This document shows, piece by piece, positions 45,798 to 56,375 of a stretch of DNA of 64,000 nucleotides. The DNA comes from Marisa cornuarietis (taxonomy: Eukaryota; Mollusca; Gastropoda; Architaenioglossa; Ampullariidae), in NCBI GenBank assembly GCA_004794655.1, contig SMMW01000033.1, positions 434,001-498,000 of the forward strand. The letters run 5' to 3'. Positions within the stretch are counted from its first letter, which is position 1. The number at the start of each line of letters is the position of its first letter. Both the position numbers and the translations under genes were made by a program. A model generated the notes under the pieces. That model was not told the DNA's origin, did not search any database, and worked only from the letters and a program-made list of their open reading frames with translations.

Positions 45798-48700
45798 AGA
45801 AGGGTTTAGAACTTACTATATAACCTAATGACAATGGTATTTAGACTACTTTATTTATATATTGAGATACATATTTTCAATATCTTAAATGTTTAATGAC
45901 CAATGTATTTTTTTAATATTAATGACATACCCCTTGACAGGAACCCAATGGTGGTGTCAATAAATGATCAAATCTCAAAAATCTCAAATCTCTCTCTCAC
46001 ACACTCTCTTTTCCAAATACAACTTTAAATGTTAATATAATTCCTGATGTTGAAATATTACTAGGGGGAGGGGGGTTTCTGAGAAGAGGTATTAGCCTTC
46101 AACACACGCACATATATATTAAATATATTCATTTTAAACTTGTGCAGCTTTGTTTTTCTTTTATTAAAGCTTCACTGGTCGCTGACTGGTCTTGTTATCT
46201 GTCAACTGAAATCTAAAGAAACATCATCTATTCTTTTTCCCAGCAGCAACTTGGCATTGTCATTGTGGTGTGATCTACAAACTACTTAATACTACTTTTG
46301 AAGCCATCAATCACGAACTTGCATTAATTGACAGTGGCATCTGTTTACAGGGCTGGCTGCCTTGCCCTGATATAGCCTTAGTTGCTGGCTCCACATAAAA
46401 CACCAATTCCTCCACCCCCCCCCCCAATCCCCTGGAGTTATACAAACCATGCTTCAAATTCCCCTAAGAAAACCAATTTTTCATCCTGTACGTTTTCCAG
46501 GTTACCCTTGAAACAGGCACCTATGCAAGCCAGATCTATGCTCTGACTTTCCCCATGACACACCCATGTTAGACCTACCTTCTCTACCTTAACTCCACTC
46601 TTTCTTAGGCTACTGCTTACATTTATGAAATTTTTAACTCATTACACAACTGAAAGTTCTCCAAACAGCACAAAAACTAAATGCAGTCGTTGGTGCTCCT
46701 GGTGACTTCTATGATCCAAACCAAATAAATAAACTTTATTTTCAGTTTTCAAACATTGTTTCTGCCTTTTTGTGGTCAGGAGATATATATGGTACAGTGT
46801 GGAAGACTAAAATAGCAGAGCGTGCTCTTGAAGTGCATGACAACTTCAGAGACCTACCTATCACACTAAAAGAATGCTAACAACTTCCCAAGTTGAGGTC
46901 CCTCCAGATCTAACAGTGGCTGGCAGTTATGGTAGTGTTTTCACAACAAATCGCTGAAAGTGCCACTAAGGTAGCTTTATTTCTTCCCTTTTGCCTGCTT
47001 GCGGTAATTAGTAGTTTTGTAATGAGACTGGGTTTTCAGGCTGGCACTTAAAGATTTCCGGTTTGGTAGCGTGCTGGATGCTCTCTCAACACCCTCTACC
47101 CCGCCACGCAACCCTTCACAGCAGAGATCGCTAGGTTTGCATGACCTCAGCTGTCACCGCTCGCTTTTCGCGGCCTGAGCACAAGCAGGGTGACAACCCA
47201 ACAAACCAACGGTCGCTCGCGTGGCCTCAGCGTATTCTTGTTTTTATAACATTACCTTCTCCTCCCCTCTGTACCCCTCACCCCAGCCACATGCATGAAA
47301 ACCAACGCCACAATTTTCGCCTGAAGCCTGTGGGATCTACAAGTATGCACAGGAACGAGTGTCTCGACCTTTGCTTGCCTGTGAAAATCATTTTCATGGG
47401 TAACGAAAAACGAGCCCACGCGATCGTGTGTGTGCGCTCGCACACACACACACACACACACCTACGCCCGTTTTCAAGCGCAAGAAGCATATCGTATCGT
47501 GGCAGCGTTTCACGGCTTTCTAGAAAGCCATTCCTTCTCTGCTGGTGGAGTTGTTGGGGAGAAAGGTGAACTGATGGCGGAGCACAGTTTGCCATGACAG
47601 CGCCGCGCCGCCGCTGACGTGTACCTCACAGACCGTTATCTTACCTCCCGTCTTGCTGCGCTGCCCCTCCTTCTGTCAAGGTCTTGATGAAAATCCCAAG
47701 CTTCTCTAGGCCCGCGTCAGCGCCAACTCCCATGCCAATGATGCTCAGTCCCAGACCTTCTGGGCCTGCAAAGCAAAGAATGGCTGTACCCATGTTTGAA
47801 CACAAAACCGCCCCAGAGGCAAGATGGTTCCAAATAAGGTTCCGAAAACCTATAGGAGCTATGAGGTTTTGTCGGACTAAATCCGCTGTCGTTTACCTGC
47901 GATTTCAAAGGACTAATGATTCTTGGAAGAGATAGGTAGGGTTTTAACTTTATATTAAAATAAACGAATGTACGAAAGTCCTATAACTGCGAAACGTTTT
48001 TTGAAAACATATGCACGTACAGGCATACACACAGATTTTATCGAGGTAATTTCGAAAGCTGAAAAAGATCACATCTTTTATGACTAATTCACTATTGCAG
48101 TCACCTGCTTACACTGTAATGGACAACTCTACACGAGACCAGCTAATACACCTTTGAAAAAAAAAACGCTTAATGTTTCTTGTTACTGAACTGAAGCTGT
48201 TAAAATTGCATGTAATGGTCAGGTGGAGGAACTCCAGTATTTAAAAAAAAACTTTGTTCAAAGTCAGTTTACCGACGACAGACTTGAAAAGACGATTTGT
48301 GTCTCGATTTTTTAACTCGAGATATGTCAAAATAGTATACAGCATAATTCGCGAGCTGTCTTGATCTTGGAGGATCTATAGCTCTTTCCTTCCAGACAAG
48401 TCATTCTTTCTCTCCCTTTCTACACATCCATCCATCCCCCACCCACACTTGCTCTCCACTCCTTGCTGGCAAATATCTTTCTTGCTGAAGCTCTTAGACC
48501 CAGTGACTGGCTCATCTGATAAACTACTTCTTAGTCCCTTCGTCGTGAGATGTACTAGTAAGACGACCTCTTAATCCTTCGCAAGTCTCGTTGTGAAAAA
48601 GGACGTTTGAGCACGCCAGTTCCACCCCCTCCCACCGCCACTACGCTAGACCATCTTCCATCAAACCCGCTCCCGTCCCTCATAAAAAATGTTCAATATA

Positions 48701-51700
48701 ACAAAGAAGTTTGGATATTCGGATTTATATGATGTAGCGTGTTTGCGCGTGGCTGCCTAACCCTTCTCTTAAAGAAATGAAAATAACCTTCTACTGATAA
48801 CGCCAAAAAAAAAAAAAAGTTACACACTGTAATCGGTGCTGTGGGGCCTAGGAAACAACCAGCTACTGTCTTTATGAGCACATACTGAAATCTGCTTAAC
48901 CAGAATTTAAAATGCCTGAAACAAAACACCGTCTTTACGGGCTACAACTTTCTCAGTGCTTTTATGTCTCAGAGTCGATGGCTTGGGAAAATTAACACAG
49001 TCAGCTTAACTGCCATGTAGTTGGTGGTGACAGAGGTAGACAATAATGCCTTTCTAAAACTTCTGGCAGGGTGCCCTAAAATGTTGAATGGAACTTTTCC
49101 AAATGTGTCCGAAAAACTAAAACTTTGTGCTGATGAAAATGATATTAATGCAAGGAGGGAGAACATTAAATAAACAAGTTGAAAAAACTGAACCCCATTC
49201 ATCTTTTTATTTATCTGATTCTAGAGTCATTCTCTCTCCTGTTGGTGCATGATGATTCTGAAAAGTCTGCTCTGAACAAGATAAAAAAAAAATTTAAGAA
49301 TGATTATTTTAAATTTCATATCTATTTGCTGTCACAGTCTAAGGACTCTTACTTACAAGTATAAATGCTGTCCTCTATAAAGTTTTGCTTTCTAAAGCCA
49401 AAAATATAAAGTACTGGAGGTTCTGCTGAATCACAAAAACTGGCTGGCGACCAGTCTTGGATAAAGCATTACTCTAGCAAGGATTATTTTTTCATTTAAA
49501 ACAGTTATCTTGTTCAGACATGAGAGGTTTTTTAACAAAAACCATTAAGAGTTTTAAACTACTTTAGATGTAAGCAATAAAAATAATCTCAGAAAAATTG
49601 TGGCAAACACTCTTCCATCATTTTAATTGGTCTAAACCAACTGGATGAGCAAACCTTTTGAAAAGAAGCATATTACATCAGATGGATGTCATCTTTTTTT
49701 TAAATCTATGCAAACAATGTCTCTAACATTTTTAAGTTAGTATTTAAGTACACACTTAATGGCCAGCTATCAACTGCTGTTTGATTATTAGCAAACCTTT
49801 TGACTTTTATTTAAAATAACATGGTTCAAAATTCAATAACTCTAAAGAAAGGAGAATAAAACAATACAATTTTCAAAGAGAAAATTAGGATATACCTTTC
49901 AGCAAGTCGACTTCAAATACATCCATTTTTTCGACTCGCTTTTCCAGTTCATATTCAGCGGATGCTGATACTGGGTCAACATCTTCATTTCGTCTGTCAT
50001 ATTCTATCGTGCTGTATGTTGGAAAGACCTGTAAAAATGAGTATTCCACTACAGTTTTGTTTTGCATTTCAATGGCCATGGGTTTGTCTACTATATGTTA
50101 TCATTCATCAAACTCATAGTAGTATTTCCTACCCATAAAATTTCTGGGGGGGTTTCTGGCCCTCACTCCTCTGTTACAGTTGTGTGGGGATCTCTTGGAA
50201 CTTGGAACACTCCAGGGCTCTTAACACTTTTATAATTTAAGTTATATGTATTAAAGAAAATCCCGAGACATAAAGAAACAAAATTACCGTTTTTAGCACA
50301 TTTCAGCTAAAAGTGTGTTTTAAACAAATTATTTTATATTTAACTTTTTGGTCTTTTTCAATTTTATCAATTCTTTCATTTTAAACTGACTTTATTTCCT
50401 TCTTATAGCCCGAATTAGGTGAGATAAAAATAGTTTTCTGGCCCTAGAGCAGCAGTTACCTATCTCCCCTAATTTGACCTTTACGTTTTCATACAAAAAT
50501 TTTAAAATGTTTAAAAATCACTTTACTAATTGAGGACTGCTTGAGATGAATTAATATTGTGTTATCACTGAAAATGAGTAACTAGTGACAAATTCAGACC
50601 TCTGGGAGGATAGGGAGTGGGTGAAAACTCTATTACAAGATTCCACTGAAAACACACATACATGCAGACATAAATAGTGAGTTAAATAAAAGTGTGAAAT
50701 AAAAAGTTTCATGGTGTACAACTGAGAGACTATACCTGTGCATGCAAGTCTAATGAGAAACATACCCGAATAGGATTTTTGCTGAACTTGAGGCGACTGG
50801 CTTTCTTTACTTGATACTCCTCATCACTGTCCTCTTCATCTGTACTGGAGAGAGGTGGTATTTCTATGTAGGGTACATGCGCCTCTACTTCCTCAAACAA
50901 GTCTTCGCCGTCAAGCACTAGAAATAAAATGACAATCACATGTTTTGCTAAAACTGCAATTAAACAGTTCAAACAATTGGATATACACATATGAAGACTA
51001 TTATGAGATATATGCACATAAGATGCAGGTCTAAAATATAGGGTTATTTTCTATTTGCTCGTCTGTAGATTGGTGTTTTTCATGAATTATTTTCACAGAT
51101 CTTACTTCAAATGGAATACAATAATTAGAAATCAAGTTATTTAACATTGTAGGCCTTTAAAAAAATATAATAATAAAATAAAAATAATTAATTTCTTCAA
51201 AGAGAAGTCTGCTTAAGCTGAACAAACTATCTACAACTTCAAAATCAGACCTACTTACAATTATCTTTGTTCTAAATGATAGGAGTGTAACAAACCTTCT
51301 GAAGGCTCTCCATTGGCTGTTACATCAGGTTCTTCACTGCCATCACCATCTTCACGTTTCAGAGGAATTTTTGATTCCACCTCATCCTGGGCATTGTCAT
51401 CTTCCGATCTGTAACAAGTGATACACATGAGACTTCTTTAGCTGTAAATATACTGTGAATATGTGTAAATGTAAGCCAGTCCTGCATTTTCTGATGCATG
51501 AAGATGCAAAGTGCAATAATAATGAAGATCAAACAAAGCTACCGATAGCAACTACTGTGGCTTAGCTGAAATGATTATTTCAAAAGGAAGTAAAAAAAAA
51601 AAGATATTGCTGAGGAAGGGGGAAGGGGGAAGAGGCAAAAAGCAAGAGGAAAGAAAGAAAAAAAGACAAACAAAAAGACATGCAGTCTTTAGATGTAAAA

Positions 51701-54700
51701 CAAATTCAGAACAAAAACCATGCAGTTCCCTATGCTTACCAACAACCATTTTCTTTTCTTTAAGCCCGTCTCATAAGTAATACAAATGATCCAAGATATA
51801 AAAAAAATGGACATAAAAAAATTAACAAATCAAGTGCTGCCTTAAGTATTTTAAAAGGCATGAAACTTTAAAAGAAAAATATAAGCTTATAAAATAATAA
51901 TGCTGATTGGCATGAACAAACAGTGGGAGAGAGACGTAATAACTATAAATTGTGCATTAGATTTTTCTTTGTGCAAAATATACAAAATTGAGATATATAC
52001 ATTTTAGCTATAACAATCAATGTGACAAGCAATGTTTACATGATAATGCATAGGATGTTCAAAAAAGCTGGCCTTATATAATTACTCTTGATGGTACACA
52101 AATGACATTACACAGCATAACTGCATGTTTACAGCAATAATCTTTTTCCTTTTTTAGGTTACAGTACACAGACTGTTAATGCATTATAAAATTCTCATGC
52201 TGATGCACAACACTGAATTAGTAAACAGTTCAAGCTAAGAAAAAAACTGTATCAGATGGACTGCAACCTCCACAAATAGAAATGCTGAGTGCTAAAATGG
52301 AATATCACTCACCACTACGTTACAAAGCTTGAATCTGTCATCAAAGGCAGAATTTAACTCATCAACACATGCAAAGAAAATGGGAGAACTGAGTCCACCA
52401 TCTCTGTTCTTTCTTCATGGTCATTGTAGACACAACACTCCCTTTGTCCTCAAATAAACCTGTTTTTGATTTTTATAAAAGCTGCATCTGCCAGGTAGAC
52501 CTAGCAGTTGAGCATGTTGCCAGTGTGACAGGTAATTATAGAATTAAGCATAGAGAACTATAAAATGTGTTCCTATGATCCTAAGTAGTAGATACTTCCA
52601 CAAAGAGAAAAACTAACCTGCTGCAGCAATGCCAGTCACCAAAGTTACAGCCAGAAGACATTAGTCTTATGGCCAGCTGCCCAACAGACATCTAAAGAGA
52701 TCCTAATATAGATCAACATGGCCAAAGAAAACTTCTTCCAATATTTCTTAACAAGTCCAAGTCTCCAGTGGCACTCTGGCAAAAGTTGTTCCAGAATGTA
52801 AATCTATTTCTTTATTATAGTTAGCACAGTGTTACTGGATGCTGTTTTAAGCCTTCAGAAATGACTGCTCTGCCCCTGCAGTGTGCACTGCCACCATGAA
52901 GTAATATTTCCTTTTATATGTGTGTTTTATCATATTGTTCACTAAATCATTGGAAATGGCCTACTTTTCATTACGAATGATCAAATTGTTTTGAATATGC
53001 TGTATGCATGTACACACTTGAGAAGGCTTCAAAAAGGAAGTCCCCGTAATAGTTGTACAGTGAAGACACACCCTCTTGTAAACACCATTCACTTTCTCTC
53101 CCAAACCAGTGTAGTTTTGGACGGAAAAGGAACCTAGCAATCACCTGTGTAAATATGTAGTTTAGAGCTTTCTAATGGCCAACTAACAATAATTTCTCAG
53201 TAGCTTTTAACGGCCAAAATATGTTACTCCTTCACAAAGATTAAAATGGTAACATACAGAAGCTATACAAAGTTATTGCACAATATAAAATGATATCATA
53301 AATGTGAATGCCCACTTTGACCTTATGGCTGCTAGAGAAAACAGATGTAATGAAACAAATTAATTAATAATGTCCAAAGTAAAGTTCCAGAAAATCAGAA
53401 CAGATGTTTGTATTGCATTTACTATGTGTGAAGCCATGATTGTGTTTGGTGAGTACCAACCCTTAGTATACACTTTGCAGGCCTTAACTCTTGCACTTTC
53501 CTATCTTTCTTTTATGGAAGAATGGTCTATTTACTTTGTTTTCTGACCTTCATTTCTGGGATTGAACTTAATATGTCAGAAGCTGCTGTTGAGCAAGATA
53601 ATGGGAGTGATTCTGCATGTGTGTGCATTCATTACAATTTACAACTTATATGGTTGTAATGCTTGCTTCCACCCCAGCTGTCAGTAAGTAAACTGATACT
53701 CAGTTATCTATGGTCAGTGGTTTATGAAGCTTTAAATGTCAAATAAGGCTGCACAAGTGTATATACAAGCAAATGCATTCATGTGTGCACACACATTCTC
53801 TTTGGCAGAAAGGGTTTGTACGTGTACTTCTCATTAAATGAGATAAACACCCTGATTCTGACGACCACAGGTCACCAACAACTCAAGTGCCAATCTATAC
53901 AATGATAAAATTATAGATGCTTAGTTACCAAATCATCTGGCTACTTTCAAATAAATGAAAAACAACCCTCAGTGATGTCCACTTGTCTGCTTTTCACAAT
54001 GTTAAACAATAGCCCTACTAGTTATTTTTGCCTGTACTGCATCTTGCTTGATAAACACATGATTCTTTTATGCCTTCCACAGACAAGAATGATATTTGAC
54101 ATATACTAAAACACCAATAGCATAGTAATGATGTAGCCATAAAAGGGGTGAGTAGTATTGATTTATGGTGGCTAGGAGGCTGAAGAAATAAGCAGATCTC
54201 TCTTAGTACCATTCCCTAAAAAATCTGGTAACTGTTTGCAGCTAGGTAGACAGTTGGATTTTTCTCTGAAAATTGCTCATCTGATTCAGATATATAAATA
54301 TGAATCAATCAATCTCACTCACTCTCTGACACACACACACACACAAGCTGCAATCTAATCCAAAAGCTGCAGAACTCTAGACAGCACCATGCACTATTGA
54401 AAACTGCCCAAAATGAAGACCAAAAATTTTACTCCATTTTACTTTAGAGCTTGGTTACTTGAAGTACTCATAAACAGAGTAGACATGACCTACAGGTTAA
54501 AGGTTCTTTTATCTCTAGGAAAGGAGATGTAAATGCTCATACAACCCTACTCTAGGAAGATTTAGGTGAAGTCCTTTCCATATATGAATTAGTAATAAAC
54601 TTTTGTGTGATTACTAATGACACTTCTTAGATACTACTTTTGTCATTTCTACTTATTGAGAGAACAACAGAATCATCTTAAAGGGGATAAAAGAAAGGTT

Positions 54701-56375
54701 ACCAACTTTTAGAACTGGTAGAGAGAAAAGTATTTATGCTGGCCTAAAGAGCTGTCAGCAGTATTTCTAGCCTTGCTGATTGGATGGCACCCCTTGACTA
54801 CTCCCTGCTAGGAGCCCTCCCTTCACTGGGTGAATTTATCTCTAGCTCCAGCCATAATCAGGACTGACAGACAGAGCCCATGTGTGCATGCTGTCGGCAT
54901 GATGTAACCTCTTCCACTGCCAAGCACCAGGTAGCGGTAATCAAAGAACTTGAAAAGAAATACAGCAGACCTCAACAGACCCAACGTTCCTTCTTTCTTT
55001 AGATTTAAGAAAACAGTTCTCATACATAACTATTAAAACCAAACTGGTGTCTGGAATCTGGTGTTTTATCTAGAGCCAGCTAGACTCTATCTATAAGGCT
55101 ATATTGAGGCCTAACAGCCAGCCATTAACCAGGACCTGTAAGGGAGGAGGAAATCTAAGTGTACCAACTACACTATCTCTACTTCCAGTTTCACAGTTTT
55201 TCATGCACTCACTGGTTACTGAAAAGGGGCAGTTAAAAGAAGGAAGCTTCACAAATGTCATGCACATTATTAAATATAATATAGATGCAGTTATATAAAT
55301 CGCTTCTTTAGTGTAGCTTCTAAAACAAATACATGTACATATGTGGCATACATCTCAACTAGTGAAGAAAACAATCTAACCGTTCAAAATCTTACTGGCA
55401 ACATAATTAGCAATTTACTATAAAGTATATTGGGAAATATATGATCATATTTATTCTTACACTTAATCACTGTATAGAACTTTGATAAAGGCACTCTGTT
55501 TGAGTGCACAGGTACAAGTCAGTATTCTTAAAATAGTTTGCATGCACAAATGTATCATTTTATAAGATTATATAAATGTGTCTGCATATATCCATTTATG
55601 CACAAATTTAACATTTTATAAGACTGTATAAATATGTCTGGGCAGATCCATTTGTGTGCATCCTCTATCTCTCTCTCTCACACACTCACACGCACATACA
55701 CACCCCTTACACCCATGTTTATTGCAGTTTTCTTCTAATAAATGTTGTACAATGATGCAAGGACAGCATGCATTTCTTCTACACAGGAAGATAGCAGGAG
55801 TGCTCGTTATTAAAAACTTGCCTTAAATTACAGACTGTACACATGCACTGCCTGTAAAATGCATTGGAATAACCCCCTCCCTTTATTTCTACTTCTGAGA
55901 GAAAATCTGGTAAACCATCAGAAACTGCCCTGCTAGATCTACCCCCTGAGTATGAAAAAAGTGAAAAGGGGTGATCCCACTACACTTTAGCAGTACTGCA
56001 ATACTCATCAAAGATTCACTCCAACTTACAGGGAATCACACCTTTGTTTGGCTCTAATCCTGGCAATGGTTTTGGTGGTTGGCTTATCTATGATAAGCAT
56101 GGCCGAATTCTTTCACTTTTTCATGGCACTGTACAAGTAAAATACAAGAAAGTAGCAGACAAAACGCTATCAGCACCCAAGCAGGCCACATGTTATTATC
56201 TTTAGGGGTTTACCTAATTCTTGTGTACAAAATAGATCACATATACATAGTACTAAAGCACCTTGACACCAAACAGTCTAATCAGCAACCAAGAAGCATC
56301 TCACTGATGCAAAAGAAAAGATATCTCCTTAGATAGTAAAACTCACCTTGTGTCAAATATACGTGCATCCAGCAT
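25188..56375 (-). CDS. PPP1R9: Neurabin/spinophilin (PP1 regulatory scaffold), 23 coding exons
   Basis: Family role: targets protein phosphatase 1 to the actin cytoskeleton and synapses, and scaffolds receptors through a PDZ domain. Joining 23 GT-AG exons gives 3150 coding bases (1049 residues) with every phase consistent. Seen: acidic N-terminus; PP1 docking motif RLKF (89-92) followed by the conserved EYDRR and [15 protein letters not shown] domain (about 134-225) with the ligand loop GLGLSI; coiled coil (about 220-560, interrupted by two acidic exons); basic/serine-rich disordered region (about 600-940); SAM domain (about 957-1022) and Lys/Glu-rich tail. The start at 56375 has an in-frame TGA four codons upstream. 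The large N-terminal F-actin-binding region of other neurabins is missing, so this may be a short isoform with further 5' exons elsewhere. Having a SAM domain makes it neurabin-1-like rather than vertebrate spinophilin-like. Confidence 0.95.
25691..25873 (-). CDS. PPP1R9: Neurabin exon 22 (SAM domain)
   Basis: Residues 940-1000, phase 0 on both sides. Contains the SAM core: [21 protein letters not shown] and [13 protein letters not shown]. This is the strongest family marker at the C-terminal end. Confidence 0.95.
26282..26391 (-). CDS. PPP1R9: Neurabin exon 21
   Basis: Residues 903-939. Serine-rich and acidic ([12 protein letters not shown]), probably disordered linker before SAM. The flanking sites are ctcttgcag and GAG|GTAAGA. 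Confidence 0.85.
27161..28263. mobile_element. Long-inverted-repeat (foldback-like) DNA element in neurabin intron
   Basis: The left end TATGGGGCGCCAAGAGGGGA and about 70 following bases are repeated in inverse at 28190-28263. A second inner block (GACTTGAAATGTATACGG and onwards, about 70-75 bases) is also inverted between 27574-27645 and 28118-28190. In the right arm the two blocks are contiguous. In the left arm they are separated by about 340 bases of palindromic TATACATTGCAATGTATA-type repeats. TGTGGA flanks both sides (27155-27160, 28264-28269) as a possible 6-bp target duplication; ATAT is an alternative reading. The roughly 430-base core has no coding capacity, so this is non-autonomous. 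The superfamily is not recognised. Confidence 0.85.
28617..28820 (-). CDS. PPP1R9: Neurabin exon 20
   Basis: Residues 835-903, Ser/Gly-rich ([16 protein letters not shown]..). The acceptor ggtcactgtag|GA is chosen because it alone restores the phase left by exon 19. The open frame continues upstream to a TAG at about 28894, but those acceptors would break the frame. Confidence 0.8.
28821..31930 (-). other. Neurabin intron 19, 3.1 kb
   Basis: AT-rich intron. I looked for a hidden exon between exons 19 and 20 because of an initial phase problem; the acceptor at 28821 solves it and no further exon is needed. No repeat with clear ends is seen. Confidence 0.5.
31931..32091 (-). CDS. PPP1R9: Neurabin exon 19
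   Basis: Residues 781-835, Ser/Glu/Asp-rich ([20 protein letters not shown]), disordered. Strong donor GTATGT; acceptor ttgttgtcctgcag. Confidence 0.88.
32613..32807 (-). CDS. PPP1R9: Neurabin exon 18
   Basis: Residues 716-781. Basic patch [11 protein letters not shown] (possible nuclear-localisation or actin-binding-like), then Pro/Ser/Thr-rich sequence. The donor is CTCG|GTAACA. Confidence 0.85.
34077..34097 (-). CDS. PPP1R9: Neurabin microexon 17 (21 bases)
   Basis: Encodes RLPAFIP with split codons on both sides (one base in, two bases out). The acceptor gtgcctgccttttag and donor CCTAT|GTAAGT are both strong. The phases fit exons 16 and 18 exactly; skipping it also keeps the frame, so it may be alternatively used. 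Confidence 0.75.
34368..34842 (+). mobile_element. Tigger/pogo-type DNA transposon remnant
   Basis: Ends are (C)AGTGGAACCTTGATTATTCGG on the left and the inverse of CAGTGGAACCTCGATGATC on the right, the Tigger-type terminus. Inside, a broken frame from 34602 reads a transposase N-terminus in pieces (MSG..KRKS, then [13 protein letters not shown] in another frame). The TA target has decayed to CA on the right, and a GA microsatellite abuts the left end. It lies in neurabin intron 16. Confidence 0.7.
35786..35919 (-). CDS. PPP1R9: Neurabin exon 16
   Basis: Residues 665-709. Acidic then alanine-rich helix ([17 protein letters not shown]) and [13 protein letters not shown]. The acceptor is tttttgtacag; the donor is ACAG|GTCAGT. 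Confidence 0.9.
36123..36950 (-). mobile_element. 5'-truncated LINE fragment with RNase H-like/C-terminal region
   Basis: Minus-strand translation at 36937-36629 shows a Cys-rich C-terminal LINE signature ([19 protein letters not shown]). This is followed by a C-rich non-coding part (G-runs on the plus strand at 36190-36280) and a short (GTT)n run at 36126-36138, i.e. an (AAC)n tail. The fragment resembles the tail of Jockey/CR1-type polyproteins. It lies in neurabin intron 15, same strand as the gene. Confidence 0.65.
36959..36994. repeat. Perfect 16-bp inverted repeat, 4-base loop
   Basis: TATCAGTCTTCTAGTA and its exact complement are separated by CCTA. It sits just beside the 5' edge of the truncated LINE. 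Confidence 0.95.
37108..37830 (-). mobile_element. 5'-truncated CR1/L2-like LINE, C-terminal RT part
   Basis: An intact 144-codon minus-strand frame (37806-37372) carries the conserved LINE C-terminus: [20 protein letters not shown], then [32 protein letters not shown] and [11 protein letters not shown] 3' UTR with GCGCTATAAAAATC follows, ending in (ATT)n at 37108-37128. The copy is well preserved and probably recent. It lies in neurabin intron 15, same strand. Confidence 0.85.
38510..38694 (-). CDS. PPP1R9: Neurabin exon 15
   Basis: Residues 603-664. Contains [14 protein letters not shown] followed by a basic RRPPTKRGK, matching a conserved block after the coiled coil in the family. Acceptor ttgttttaacag; donor AAG|GTAAAG. 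Confidence 0.92.
40697..40844 (-). CDS. PPP1R9: Neurabin exon 14
   Basis: Residues 554-603. End of the coiled coil ([19 protein letters not shown]) and a Val/Ala/Pro-rich linker. Phase 0 in, phase 1 out. Confidence 0.92.
41186..41282 (-). CDS. PPP1R9: Neurabin exon 13
   Basis: Residues 521-553, coiled coil ([18 protein letters not shown], then [11 protein letters not shown]). Donor AGG|GTAAGT. Confidence 0.93.
41749..41870 (-). CDS. PPP1R9: Neurabin exon 12
   Basis: Residues 481-521. Carries the highly conserved coiled-coil block [18 protein letters not shown], a signature of the neurabin family. Acceptor ttactattttcag. Confidence 0.96.
42505..42660 (-). CDS. Small intronic ORF of unknown nature (51 aa)
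   Basis: A minus-strand frame from the ATG at 42660 encodes a helical, heptad-like peptide ([15 protein letters not shown], then [16 protein letters not shown]) and stops at 42505. It looks like the start of a coiled-coil ORF1-type protein of a retroelement, or chance. It cannot be a cassette exon of neurabin because no splice choice fits phases 0/0 between exons 11 and 12. Confidence 0.2.
   Translation of the reverse strand: MAVPIVKSLQDILFELFEKISTLAAKEDVKQMKRQVEKLTEAQPATCKHRG
43234..43362 (-). CDS. PPP1R9: Neurabin exon 11
   Basis: Residues 438-480, coiled coil ([39 protein letters not shown]). The acceptor gttgttaacaag is AG-proper but pyrimidine-poor near the end. Phase 0 both sides. Confidence 0.9.
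43549..43602 (-). CDS. PPP1R9: Neurabin exon 10 (54 bases)
   Basis: Residues 420-437: [18 protein letters not shown], the start of the main coiled coil, matching the family. Phase 0 both sides. Confidence 0.92.
43729..43980 (-). CDS. PPP1R9: Neurabin exon 9
   Basis: Residues 336-419. Acidic, disordered middle, ending in [20 protein letters not shown] and KLFIKLKE; the VFEL..E block is conserved in the family before the coiled coil. Phase 0 both sides. Confidence 0.92.
44344..44547 (-). CDS. PPP1R9: Neurabin exon 8
   Basis: Residues 268-335. His/Gln-rich start ([12 protein letters not shown]) then a strongly acidic run ([16 protein letters not shown]). An internal CAG|GTAAAT at about 44487 could act as an alternative donor in phase 0, giving a shorter protein. 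Confidence 0.9.
44845..44992 (-). CDS. PPP1R9: Neurabin exon 7
   Basis: Residues 218-267. Last PDZ strand (FQIGREKD) and the helical [20 protein letters not shown] segment conserved in neurabins. Confidence 0.96.
45190..45294 (-). CDS. PPP1R9: Neurabin exon 6 (PDZ)
   Basis: Residues 183-218: [20 protein letters not shown], then [14 protein letters not shown], the second half of the PDZ domain. Confidence 0.97.
45760..45796 (+). repeat. (CT)n-(CA)n microsatellite in intron 5
   Basis: About 14 CA units preceded by CT units. Confidence 0.9.
45797..47644 (-). other. Rest of neurabin intron 5
   Basis: AT-rich then GC-richer toward 47100-47640, with a C-run at 46419-46430 and a (CA)n at about 47442-47461. 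Open frames of 105-142 codons at 47141-47595 overlap on opposite strands and include the microsatellite; I regard them as chance. No gene seen. Confidence 0.45.
47645..47765 (-). CDS. PPP1R9: Neurabin exon 5 (PDZ)
   Basis: Residues 143-183: [20 protein letters not shown] and [20 protein letters not shown], the carboxylate-binding loop and following strands of the PDZ domain, nearly invariant in the family. The GC content of this exon is clearly higher than that of its neighbours. Confidence 0.97.
47766..49895 (-). other. Neurabin intron 4
   Basis: Mixed composition, GC-richer near exon 5 and AT-rich nearer exon 4. No repeat with clear ends and no further gene seen. Confidence 0.5.
49896..50028 (-). 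CDS. PPP1R9: Neurabin exon 4
   Basis: Residues 99-143: [19 protein letters not shown] and [20 protein letters not shown], the conserved segment between the PP1-docking motif and PDZ. Confidence 0.97.
50766..50917 (-). CDS. PPP1R9: Neurabin exon 3 (PP1 docking)
   Basis: Residues 48-98. Very acidic stretch ([11 protein letters not shown]) followed by [10 protein letters not shown], which holds the RVxF-type PP1 docking motif at residues 89-92. Preceding ring-like VPYIEIPPL is also seen in family members. Donor CGG|GTATGT. Confidence 0.95.
51296..51408 (-). CDS. PPP1R9: Neurabin exon 2
   Basis: Residues 10-48, acidic ([20 protein letters not shown]). The phase (one base in, one base out) fits exons 1 and 3. 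Acceptor tcacttgttacag. Confidence 0.85.
51409..56346 (-). other. Neurabin intron 1, 4.9 kb
   Basis: AT-rich with an A/G-rich patch at 51590-51680 and a short CA run at 54328-54346. I see no additional exon that would supply the missing actin-binding region, and no repeat with clear boundaries. Confidence 0.5.
56347..56375 (-). CDS. PPP1R9: Neurabin exon 1, coding part
   Basis: ATG then LDARIFDT and two bases of codon 10, ending at a strong donor ACAAG|GTGAGT. The phase matches exon 2 exactly. An in-frame TGA four codons upstream rules out N-terminal extension within this exon unless an acceptor lies in between; none does. The ATG has A at -3 (ATCATG context). The exon may extend upstream as 5' UTR to an acceptor-like ttcag at about 56482. 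Confidence 0.7.

Noticed and set aside
47141..47595. Overlapping 105-142-codon frames on both strands
   Set aside because: They pass through a CA microsatellite and overlap each other; no domain and no splice support in a GC-richer intron segment.
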